Shown here: piece by piece, positions 52,134 to 60,464 of the stretch
Layout: every line of letters begins with the position of its first letter
How positions within the stretch are numbered: position 1 is the stretch's first letter
Source of the DNA: UBA2784 sp964494625
GTDB taxonomy: Bacteria > Pseudomonadota > Alphaproteobacteria > Micropepsales > Micropepsaceae
DNA length: 64,000 nucleotides
Reading direction: 5' to 3'
Assembly (NCBI GenBank): GCA_964494625.1
Contig: CAZBRT010000002.1
Span: forward strand, 372,001 to 436,000
The notes under the pieces: generated by a model
Databases searched by the model: none
What the model was told of the DNA's origin: nothing
The model's input: only the letters and a program-made list of their open reading frames with translations
Program-made: the position numbers and the translations under genes

Positions 52134-52424
52134 TCACGCCTCGTCGAGCAGGGTCACAACCGGCGCACCCGCCAGCACGGCCCCAAGCCTGGGTCCCGCA
52201 GATGCCATATGCGGCGACTTGCGGTGGGCAGTAAGGGCGTCGGCGTCCTTGTAGCGCTCAAGCACGACAAAAGTGTGCGGCTCGGTCTTCGACTTGTAGA
52301 GGTCGTAGTAGAAATTGCCCGGTTCGTTTGCGCGCACGGCGGCGGCAAGCTCCTTGAAGATCGCGGTGAAGGCGGCGTCCTCGCCCTCTTTCACTTTCAG
52401 CGTTGCTACGATTCCGATGGCCAT
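52134..52424 (-). CDS. Antibiotic-biosynthesis-monooxygenase (ABM)-fold protein, YgiN-like
   Basis: 96 residues from the ATG at 52424; an earlier in-frame start adds a non-conserved head. The dimeric alpha-beta barrel pattern is clear: IVATLKVKEGEDAAFTAIFK, then FYYDLYKSKTEPHTFVVLER, then DADALTAHRKSPHM, ending in VVTLLDE. Related proteins are quinol monooxygenases or anthrone oxygenases. It lies downstream of a crotonase on the same strand and may be cotranscribed (66-base gap). Confidence 0.85.
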   Translation of the reverse strand: MAIGIVATLKVKEGEDAAFTAIFKELAAAVRANEPGNFYYDLYKSKTEPHTFVVLERYKDADALTAHRKSPHMASAGPRLGAVLAGAPVVTLLDEA

Positions 52425-52490
52425 GTGCGGTCCCCTTTGGTTGCTCAATGGCGCGACGCTAGGACGAAGAGGTTGGGGCGGCAAGCTGCC

Positions 52491-53288
52491 CTAACGTCCT
52501 TTGTAGTTGCCGAGGCGTTTTTCAAAGAAGGCGTTCACCGCCTCGGCATGGTCTTCGGTGTGGTGCGCCAGCGCCTGGGCTGCCGCCGACATTTCCATGA
52601 TCGTGTCAAACGATGTGCCCATGCCCTCGCGCATGAGCTTTTTCGTCATGCGCAGGACATCGGGCGGCTGCGCTGTTATGCGGCCTGCGAGCGTACGCAC
52701 CTCGTCCATGAGGGTTGCTGCGGGCACAACGCGGCTGACAAGGCCCCATGAGAGCGCAGTTGCCGCATCAATCGTGTCGCCGGTGAAGAAAAGCTCGGCC
52801 GCACGCGCCATGCCGATGACCCGTGGCAGAAGCCAGGAGCCGCCATCGCCCGGCACCAAACCGATCTTCAGGAAAGTCGCACCAAAAATCGCCGAGTCTG
52901 CGGCCACACGCATGTCGGCAAGGCAGGCGACATCATTGCCCAGACCGATGGCGGGGCCATTGACGGCGGCGATCACCGGCATCTCAAGCCCCCACACGCT
53001 TCTCACGATCTGATGGATGCCATTGCGGTAGCGCTCGCGGATGGCGACGCCGGGACCGGCAAAGGCGCCCGCCTTCTCGCGCATCGCCTTGACATTGCCG
53101 CCGGCGGAAAACGCCTTGCCCGCACCGGTCAGGATCACACAGCGCACATCACGGTCCGCGTTCAGCTGCGCACAGGCAGCAAGGAAAAGTTCACCATCTC
53201 CCTCCTCGCCCAGTGGATTGCGCGCTTCCGGGCGATTGATGGTGAGAACCGCAAGGTGGCCGGTTTTCTCGACAAGAAGCGCGCTCAT
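52491..53288 (-). CDS. Enoyl-CoA hydratase/isomerase-family protein
   Basis: 265-residue crotonase. The first oxyanion segment is GAGKAFSAGGNVKAMREKAG and the second is AAVNGPAIGLGNDVACLADM. Aligned with rat hydratase, the catalytic Glu144 position (GGGCEL) reads GLGNDV, giving Asp, and the Glu164 position (QPE) reads ATF, so neither Glu is kept, while an Asp appears in VPGDGG. This suggests isomerase, hydrolase or other crotonase chemistry rather than simple hydration. Substrate is not known. Confidence 0.85.
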   Translation of the reverse strand: MSALLVEKTGHLAVLTINRPEARNPLGEEGDGELFLAACAQLNADRDVRCVILTGAGKAFSAGGNVKAMREKAGAFAGPGVAIRERYRNGIHQIVRSVWGLEMPVIAAVNGPAIGLGNDVACLADMRVAADSAIFGATFLKIGLVPGDGGSWLLPRVIGMARAAELFFTGDTIDAATALSWGLVSRVVPAATLMDEVRTLAGRITAQPPDVLRMTKKLMREGMGTSFDTIMEMSAAAQALAHHTEDHAEAVNAFFEKRLGNYKGR

Positions 53289-53365
53289 GCATTTGCCCCG
53301 CTAAGGAATTGGCAAGATTCATTGAAACGGTTCCTTAGCGTCCGCCATGCAAGTCTTGCGTCCGG

Positions 53366-54826
53366 ATGATCCCGGCCCTGCAATTCCCGTGTGTCGCCTT
53401 GAAACCCATTGCCGCACTCAAGAATGCGTTCCTGCCAGACGATCCGCAGCTTGCCAAGCTGCGTTTCGAGCAGTTGCGCATCGTCGCGCACAACATGGCA
53501 CCAGCCAAGTATGCGCTGCCGGCCATCGGCATCATGCTGGCGTTTTTCTTCAGCGGCTGGGCAGACGACGCAAGCGTCGCAGCCTGGCTCGTGCCTGTAC
53601 TCGCGTCGGTCTGGTTCATGGCCCGGCAGGCGGCGGTGGTCATCGGCGCCGATGACGAGCCAGAACGCCTGCGTGAATGGACGCTACGCCTCGTGCTCGG
53701 CTATGGCATCGTCACCATTTGCTGGGCTTCAATGGGTTTCTGGTTCTGGGTGCCGGGCGACCACCTCAATCATGTGCTCCTTCTTCTTTTCCTTTGCGCC
53801 AGTGTTGCAGGCACCGCGGCCCTGTCCGGTCCGTCCCCGGCGGTCTGCACACTTGCCATTGGAGTCTATCTCGTACTCTTCATCGTCCTGCCGCTGGGCG
53901 AAGGCGATCCGATCCACAACTGGCTGACGGGCCTCGCACTCGGCTTTACGGCTTTCATGGCCGGTGTCGCGCGCAGTGTCTACAAGGCAACTGCCGATGT
54001 GCTGATGCTGCGTGAAGACCGGGGCGACCTGATCGAGCAGATCCAGCAGGCGAAGAATGACTCTGATGGCGCGCGGCTCCGCGCGGAGGCGGCGAGCCGT
54101 GCCAAGTCCGACTTCCTCGCCAACATGAGCCACGAGCTGCGCACACCGCTCAACGCCATCCTCGGTTTTTCCGAAGTGATGAAAGACGAAATCCTGGGCG
54201 CGATCGGCAATGCAACCTACAAGGGCTATGCGGCCGACATCCATACGTCGGGCTCGCATCTGCTCAGGCTGATCAATGATGTCCTTGATCTCTCGCGCAT
54301 CGAGGCAGGCCGTCACACCATCACCAGCAGCGAGCTCAATCTCCTGTCCGTCGCCAATGACGTGATGAAATTCTTCGAGCTCAAGGCCCAGCAGGGCGGC
54401 ATCGCACTCAAGGTCGATGTCGCCGAAGGGCTGGCCCTTGTGGGCGACGAACGCGGCATCAAGCAGGTGCTGATCAATCTCGTCGCCAACGCCGTGAAGT
54501 TCACACCCGATGGCGGCAGCATCACGATCTCGGCCGACGTGAACGAGCGCGCCTGCATCAGCATCTCGGTACGAGATACCGGCTGCGGCATCGACCAGCA
54601 GCAGGTGCTGCATGTGTTTGAAAGCTTCGGCCAGGGCCGCCATGACATCTCGGCGCGCGACAAAGGTACAGGCCTTGGCCTGCCCATCGTCAAGGGCATC
54701 ATCGAAGCCCATGGCGGCACCGTGCGCCTCGACAGCAAGGTCGGCGAAGGCACGATGTTCACGGCGACGTTCCCGGCCGTCCGCACGGTCAGCCGGGTGT
54801 CGCCCGTCAGATCAAGTGCCGCCTGA
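53366..54826 (+). CDS. Orphan membrane sensor histidine kinase
   Basis: 486 residues. About six hydrophobic segments lie between residues 50 and 205, with no periplasmic sensor domain of any size. A short coiled coil (IEQIQQAKNDSDGARL) leads to the dimerisation H box with His256 in FLANMSHELRTPLNAILGF. The ATPase has N box INLVANAVKFTPDGG, G1 DTGCGID, G2 GTGLGLPIVKGI. No HAMP, PAS or response regulator gene is nearby. It would phosphorylate a distant regulator or belong to a phosphorelay. The N-terminal start is the first ATG of the frame. Confidence 0.88.
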   Translation: MIPALQFPCVALKPIAALKNAFLPDDPQLAKLRFEQLRIVAHNMAPAKYALPAIGIMLAFFFSGWADDASVAAWLVPVLASVWFMARQAAVVIGADDEPERLREWTLRLVLGYGIVTICWASMGFWFWVPGDHLNHVLLLLFLCASVAGTAALSGPSPAVCTLAIGVYLVLFIVLPLGEGDPIHNWLTGLALGFTAFMAGVARSVYKATADVLMLREDRGDLIEQIQQAKNDSDGARLRAEAASRAKSDFLANMSHELRTPLNAILGFSEVMKDEILGAIGNATYKGYAADIHTSGSHLLRLINDVLDLSRIEAGRHTITSSELNLLSVANDVMKFFELKAQQGGIALKVDVAEGLALVGDERGIKQVLINLVANAVKFTPDGGSITISADVNERACISISVRDTGCGIDQQQVLHVFESFGQGRHDISARDKGTGLGLPIVKGIIEAHGGTVRLDSKVGEGTMFTATFPAVRTVSRVSPVRSSAA

Positions 54827-54829
54827 AAT

Positions 54830-55978
<1,149 letters not shown>

Positions 55979-56041
55979 GATCGGTTCCGTCTTGCTCTGG
56001 CTGTCTGGTGCGAAGGGCTTGTCGTGCGAATTGGCGGCGTA

Positions 56042-57223
56042 TCAGAGGCCCAGCACCATCTTGGCGATGATATTGCGCTGAATCTCGTTTGATCCGCCAT
56101 AGATCGAAGTCTTGCGCATGTTGAAATAATGCGGTGCAGCAAGCTCCACGTAGTCGGGGCCGACCTGCTCGTTATCTCCCAGCTCCCGCTGATAGGGCTG
56201 GGCATAGTGGCCGCTGGCCTCCAGCGCCAGCTCGGTGATGCGCTGCTGGATTTCGGTGCCCTTGATCTTGAGGATCGAGCTTTCAAGGCCCGGTCCCTTG
56301 CCGGAAGATTCACCCGCGAGCGTGCGCAGCTCGGTATATTCAAGCGCATGGAGGTCGATTTCCAGTTCGGCCACCTTGCGCTGGAACTCCGCATCCGAAA
56401 TCAGCGGGGCGCCGTCGATCTTCTCCATCGCCAGCATCTCGCGCAGGCGGATGATCGCGCGCTTCGAGCGTGCAACACCGGCAATTCCAGCGCGCTCATG
56501 GCTCAGGAGGAACTTTGCGCAGGTCCAGCCCTTGTTCTCCTCGTGGATGCGGTTTTCGACCGGCACCTTCACGTTGTCGAACCAGACCTCGTTCACCTCG
56601 TGCGAGCCGTCCATGGTGATGATCGGCTTTACCGTGATGCCCGGCGTCTTCATGTCGATCAGCAGGAACGAAATGCCTTCCTGCTGCTTGGCAGCGGGAT
56701 CGGTGCGGACGAGGCAGAAAATCCAGTCGGCGAACTGGGCGAGCGTTGTCCAGGTCTTCTGGCCGTTGACGATGTAGTGGTCGCCCTCACGCACGGCCTT
56801 TGTCTTCAATGAAGCAAGGTCGGAACCTGAGCCCGGCTCGGAATAGCCCTGACACCACCACACATCGCCCGAGAGAATGCCCGGGATGTACTTCTTCTTC
56901 TGCTCCGGCGTGCCGAACGTATAGATCACCGGCCCGACCATCGAGAGGCCGAAGGGCAGCAGCATCGGGCAATCCGCTGCAGCACTCTCCTCGTTGAAGA
57001 TGTAGCGCTGTGTTGCCGTCCAGCCCGTGCCGCCGTGCTCGACGGGCCAAGCCTGGGCGACCCAGCCCTTTTTGTAGAGCGTCCGGTGCCAAGCGAGAAA
57101 ATCGTCGCGGCTGTCATACTCGGAGCGCGCGACACCGCGCAAATGGGCAGGATAATTCTTGTCGATGAAGTCGCGCACTTCGGCGCGGAAGGCTTCTTCG
57201 GCAGGGCTGAAACGGACATCCAT
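56042..57223 (-). CDS. Acyl-CoA dehydrogenase, partner-type subunit (first of pair)
   Basis: 393 residues from the ATG at 57223, preceded by AAGGA at 7 bases; an ATG at 57244 lacks a site. WWCQGYSEPGSGSDLASL and VNGQKTWTTLAQFADWI are the flavin segments. The C-terminal motif is SIYGGSNEIQRN, with Gly where the canonical type has Glu. It is followed by a second acyl-CoA dehydrogenase, a paired arrangement known from cholesterol side-chain breakdown. An inverted repeat at 57362-57383 lies 139 bases upstream. Confidence 0.92.
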   Translation of the reverse strand: MDVRFSPAEEAFRAEVRDFIDKNYPAHLRGVARSEYDSRDDFLAWHRTLYKKGWVAQAWPVEHGGTGWTATQRYIFNEESAAADCPMLLPFGLSMVGPVIYTFGTPEQKKKYIPGILSGDVWWCQGYSEPGSGSDLASLKTKAVREGDHYIVNGQKTWTTLAQFADWIFCLVRTDPAAKQQEGISFLLIDMKTPGITVKPIITMDGSHEVNEVWFDNVKVPVENRIHEENKGWTCAKFLLSHERAGIAGVARSKRAIIRLREMLAMEKIDGAPLISDAEFQRKVAELEIDLHALEYTELRTLAGESSGKGPGLESSILKIKGTEIQQRITELALEASGHYAQPYQRELGDNEQVGPDYVELAAPHYFNMRKTSIYGGSNEIQRNIIAKMVLGL

Positions 57224-57361
57224 TTTTCGTTCCTTGGTGTTCATGCGCAGGGGGACAGATCGCCATTCAGCCGATCCGATAATTTGTCAGTCGCGCTGAT
57301 GATAGCGGCGAAACTTCTTCTGGCAAGGAACGCCGTAGCGTCAACTTTGGCAGTTTGCATA

Positions 57362-57383
57362 TGACACCAATGTCAGTTGGACA
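57362..57383. promoter_or_regulatory. Overlapping dyads upstream of the acyl-CoA dehydrogenase pair
   Basis: TGACA-CCAA-TGTCA (57362-57375) is a perfect dyad and its right half is used again in TGTC-AGTTG-GACA (57371-57383). Overlapping short dyads of this form are common for TetR-type repressors. The region lies between the dehydrogenase pair and the divergent hydrolase, so either could be controlled. Confidence 0.4.
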
Positions 57384-57488
57384 TGGAAGCAATCCGCCCC
57401 AGATTGGGAACAAGCCTGCCGACCCGTCATCCACTCCCGCGTCAGCCCGGTTCCGTCGGGATCCTTTTTAAGAAATCGAGTCCGGTTC

Positions 57489-58877
57489 ATGCGCCAAGCC
57501 ATTCTGCTCTTTGCGATTCCTCTTATCGCCCTCTCACCAGTCCCCGCCGCAATGGCCGAGAACCTCTCCGGCGCCTGGCAGGGCGAGGAAGGTGTACAGG
57601 AAGTGCAATTGCTGCTCGACGAAGCGGCGGACGGGACCATTACCGGCCGCGTGCGCGGGGTGCAGAGCGGGGTCGACCTGCCCATCGTCCGGGGTCAACG
57701 CAGCGGCGATACGATCACGCTTGAGATGCCGGGCACCGAATACCGTTTCATCGGCACTTTTGACGGCAGCGAAATCGATGGTCATGTCGAGCGGCCTTGG
57801 GGGCGCACAGACCTTTCGCTGGAGCGTGCGGCACCGCTGGCACCTGCCAAGCGACCGCAGGATCCCACCCATCCCCTTCCCTACCAGATGGAAGAAATCG
57901 CATTTTCGAGCACCGACAGCGGCATCACGCTGGCCGGCACGCTTACCCTGCCGAACAACCCTGGCCCTTTTCCGGCCGTTGTCATTATTTCCCCCGAAGG
58001 GGCGCAGGATCGCGATGGCACTGCTTTCGGCCACCGCCCCCACGCGGTCATCGCCGATGCGCTTGCACGCCGCGGCATTGCGGTGTTGCGGTTCGACGAC
58101 CGCGGCGTCGGCGGTTCCAGTGGCCTCTATGACAGTGCGACCACGCAAGGCTATGCGGGCGATGCTGAAGGCGCGATCCGCTTCCTCAAGTCACGCAGCG
58201 ACATTGATCATGGGCGCATCGCCGTCTATGGCCGCAACAATGGCGCGGTGATCGCTGCCCGGGCGGGCATGAGCAATGGTGTCGCCGCGCTGGTGCTGGT
58301 GTCAGCCCCTTCGCTGCGCGGCGCTGAAGCTGCCAACGGCCTTGCCATGCGGGCCATGCGCGAGAATGGCAGCAGCGAGGATACGGTTGCCGAGCGTGTA
58401 CGGGTGCAGTCGCTGATCTTTGACAGGATCATTGCCTCCCCTGCGACAGATTCTGAAACGCTGCGCCTTGAAATCGCGCGCATCGTGCGCGATGAGGCCG
58501 GCATGATCCTTGGTCTCTTTGTCTCGGATGAAATGATTGACGCAATCGCGCGCCGCCTGATCACGCCATGGTTCCGCGATTATCTGACGCTTGATCCCTT
58601 GTCCGAGTTCCGGCGCGTGACAGTGCCAACGCTTGTCCTTTACGGGAGCGAGGACCGCGCCAATCCGCCTGCCGACGCCATGGATCTCGTGGCCGGTGCG
58701 ATCAGCGCCAATGGCGTAACCGCAACCACGATCGTCGTGCCGGGCGCAGGCGCCAATCTGGCCACGCCCAATCCGGATCGCGAAGCCAATGCCTATACGG
58801 TCGATGAGACCATTGCGCCCGCGGCATTGACCGCGATCACCGATTATCTTGCGGCAGCATTGGGTGCGGGAAACTGA
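57489..58877 (+). CDS. Secreted alpha/beta hydrolase-fold protein, likely catalytically inactive
   Basis: 462 residues. Signal peptide (ILLFAIPLIALSPVPAAMA), then about 90 residues of beta-rich domain, then an S33/AXE-like hydrolase domain: VVIISPEGAQDRDG, LRFDDRGVGGSSG. The nucleophile elbow, normally GxSxG, reads YGRNNGAVIAA, so Asn250 replaces Ser. The terminal His segment, normally PNLNHLFQ, reads PGAGANLATP without His. The acid loop LYGSEDRANPP is kept. A non-enzymatic binding role is inferred. The flanking genes are divergent or convergent, so it is probably monocistronic. Confidence 0.75.
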   Translation: MRQAILLFAIPLIALSPVPAAMAENLSGAWQGEEGVQEVQLLLDEAADGTITGRVRGVQSGVDLPIVRGQRSGDTITLEMPGTEYRFIGTFDGSEIDGHVERPWGRTDLSLERAAPLAPAKRPQDPTHPLPYQMEEIAFSSTDSGITLAGTLTLPNNPGPFPAVVIISPEGAQDRDGTAFGHRPHAVIADALARRGIAVLRFDDRGVGGSSGLYDSATTQGYAGDAEGAIRFLKSRSDIDHGRIAVYGRNNGAVIAARAGMSNGVAALVLVSAPSLRGAEAANGLAMRAMRENGSSEDTVAERVRVQSLIFDRIIASPATDSETLRLEIARIVRDEAGMILGLFVSDEMIDAIARRLITPWFRDYLTLDPLSEFRRVTVPTLVLYGSEDRANPPADAMDLVAGAISANGVTATTIVVPGAGANLATPNPDREANAYTVDETIAPAALTAITDYLAAALGAGN

Positions 58878-58880
58878 ACC

Positions 58881-59999
58881 TCAAACGCGATCCATCGCAT
58901 CCTTGATCGCGCGCCAAAGCGGCTCAACCGGCTCGATACCGCAGGCGAGGCGTACAAATCCCTCGGGCACCGCATCACCCCAGCGCGCGCGCCGCTCGGC
59001 GGAGGTGCGCACGCCGCCAAAGCTTGTCGATGCCTGGGCGAGCCTGCACTCCTCGATGAAAAGATTGGCCGCGCGCGCATCGCGGAATGTGAGCGCCATC
59101 AACGAACCAAATGAATGCTGCTGCTTCTTGGCGATGCCGTGGGCAGGATCATTCTCAAGGCCGGAGAAGCGCAAGGCCAGCAGTTTCGGATGACCCTGCA
59201 GGCGGTCGGCAATAATCCGGGCATTTTCGGCGGCACGTACAAAGCGCAGCTCCAGCGTTTCAAGACCGCGCATCACCAGGAATGCATCGAAGACGGACGG
59301 GGTGGGACCCGTGATCCGCCGCCAGTCACGCAGGCGCTGGATCAAGGCACCGTCGCGCGAGGCGACATGACCAAACAGCACATCGCTGTGACCGTTGATC
59401 GCCTTGGTGCTGGCGTGGATGACAGCATCGCAGCCCAACTCCAGCGGGCGAAGGCCAAGCGGCGTCAAGGTCGTCGCATCCGCAAAGACATGAGCCCCGC
59501 CTGCCTTCGCGCGACTTGCGATGTCGGCGATATCGCAGACATCCAGTCCGGGATTGGAGGGTGACTCGACCAGCACCAGCTTGAACCCCTCAAGGCTGCC
59601 CGCCCCCATCGCCGCTGTTGGCCGCGTTTCGGTGATGACACCCAGCGGCGCGAGGTAGCGTTCAGCGATCAGCCGTGTCGTGTAGTAGCCATCCGCGGGC
59701 AACAGGATGCGGTCACCCTTCTGGACATGCGAAAACAAGACTGCCGCCAGCGCCGCCATGCCCGAGGGAAATGACACAGCCTCGGCATTGTCGAGCGCGC
59801 CCAATTGCTCTTCCGCCATGCGCCAGGTCGGATTGTCGAAGCGGCCATACTGGAAAGGCGCATTCGACGGATCGCCTGGCAAATGAAAGACGGCGGCCGG
59901 CGTGATTTGCGGGGTCACCGGGTCGCCCGGCCGGATCACCCCACGCAAATGATGGAGAATTCCGGCAAATCGTTCACCCATTTCGTCGCGGCTGCTCAT
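58881..59999 (-). CDS. Cys/Met-metabolism PLP-dependent enzyme (cystathionine lyase-type)
   Basis: 372 residues of the trans-sulfuration family. The PLP Lys is K199 in IHASTKAINGHSDVLFG. Cofactor stacking and phosphate residues are in VSFPSGMAALAAVLFS, with the Tyr in FQYGRFDNPT and DADATT-type Asp in VFADATTLTPL. It resembles cystathionine beta/gamma-lyases and methionine lyases, but several substrate residues differ, so the exact reaction is open. The start ATG at 59999 is clear. It is divergent from the DUF1289 gene and convergent with the hydrolase. Confidence 0.87.
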   Translation of the reverse strand: MSSRDEMGERFAGILHHLRGVIRPGDPVTPQITPAAVFHLPGDPSNAPFQYGRFDNPTWRMAEEQLGALDNAEAVSFPSGMAALAAVLFSHVQKGDRILLPADGYYTTRLIAERYLAPLGVITETRPTAAMGAGSLEGFKLVLVESPSNPGLDVCDIADIASRAKAGGAHVFADATTLTPLGLRPLELGCDAVIHASTKAINGHSDVLFGHVASRDGALIQRLRDWRRITGPTPSVFDAFLVMRGLETLELRFVRAAENARIIADRLQGHPKLLALRFSGLENDPAHGIAKKQQHSFGSLMALTFRDARAANLFIEECRLAQASTSFGGVRTSAERRARWGDAVPEGFVRLACGIEPVEPLWRAIKDAMDRV

Positions 60000-60085
60000 G
60001 CGCTATTCCCAAGGGGAGAAATCCTGCCGCACCCTGCCGCCCGACCGGGAAGGCGGCAAGCACGATCACGACAGAGATTGGTTCC

Positions 60086-60301
60086 TTGCTGAGCAGCACC
60101 GCCCCGACTGAAAGCCCCTGCATCCGGGTATGCGAAATCGACCGGGCTACGGGCTGGTGCCTGGGCTGTCGCCGGACGCTGGCGGAGATCGCCCAGTGGA
60201 GCGTGCTGGGCGAATCAGGCCGGGCGCGGATCATGGCTGAATTGCCCCGCAGGACCGCCCTGATGGGGGACCGGGCCGTCCGGTCGGTCAAACCCGGCTA
60301 A
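60086..60301 (+). CDS. DUF1289 small Cys-rich protein
   Basis: 71 residues starting at a TTG (60086); no in-frame ATG precedes the conserved part. The family core SPCIRVCEIDRATGWCLGC, then RTLAEIAQW, has four Cys spaced as in a small metal or Fe-S-binding site. DUF1289 proteins are common in alphaproteobacteria and have no known function. It probably has its own promoter in the 85-base divergent gap with the PLP enzyme. Confidence 0.8.
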   Translation: MLSSTAPTESPCIRVCEIDRATGWCLGCRRTLAEIAQWSVLGESGRARIMAELPRRTALMGDRAVRSVKPG

Positions 60302-60368
60302 GATGCAGGCTTTGTTGCCAAAATAGCGCATCCCGGCCACATTAAATCTGTGCAATGAACACGCATTA

Positions 60369-60386
60369 AGCTGATTGGAATCAGCT
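60369..60386. promoter_or_regulatory. Perfect dyad upstream of the autotransporter
   Basis: AGCTGATT-GG-AATCAGCT is an 18-base near-continuous palindrome, 79 bases before the autotransporter ATG. It has the length and symmetry of a dimeric regulator site, and no stable T run follows, so it is more likely an operator than a terminator. Confidence 0.5.
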
Positions 60387-60417
60387 GCCAGCGTATTGCT
60401 TAGGGAATGGGTTTGCG

Positions 60418-60440
60418 GCCCGGTTGTGCTATGACCGGGC
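60418..60440 (+). promoter_or_regulatory. Hairpin in the autotransporter leader
   Basis: GCCCGGT and ACCGGGC form a perfect seven-base stem with a nine-base loop, ending 24 bases before the ATG at 60465. If transcribed, it would sit just upstream of the GGGGGT ribosome-binding site and could affect translation or mRNA stability. Confidence 0.4.
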
Positions 60441-60464
60441 AGGCTGGGTTTTGTGGGGGTCTGG

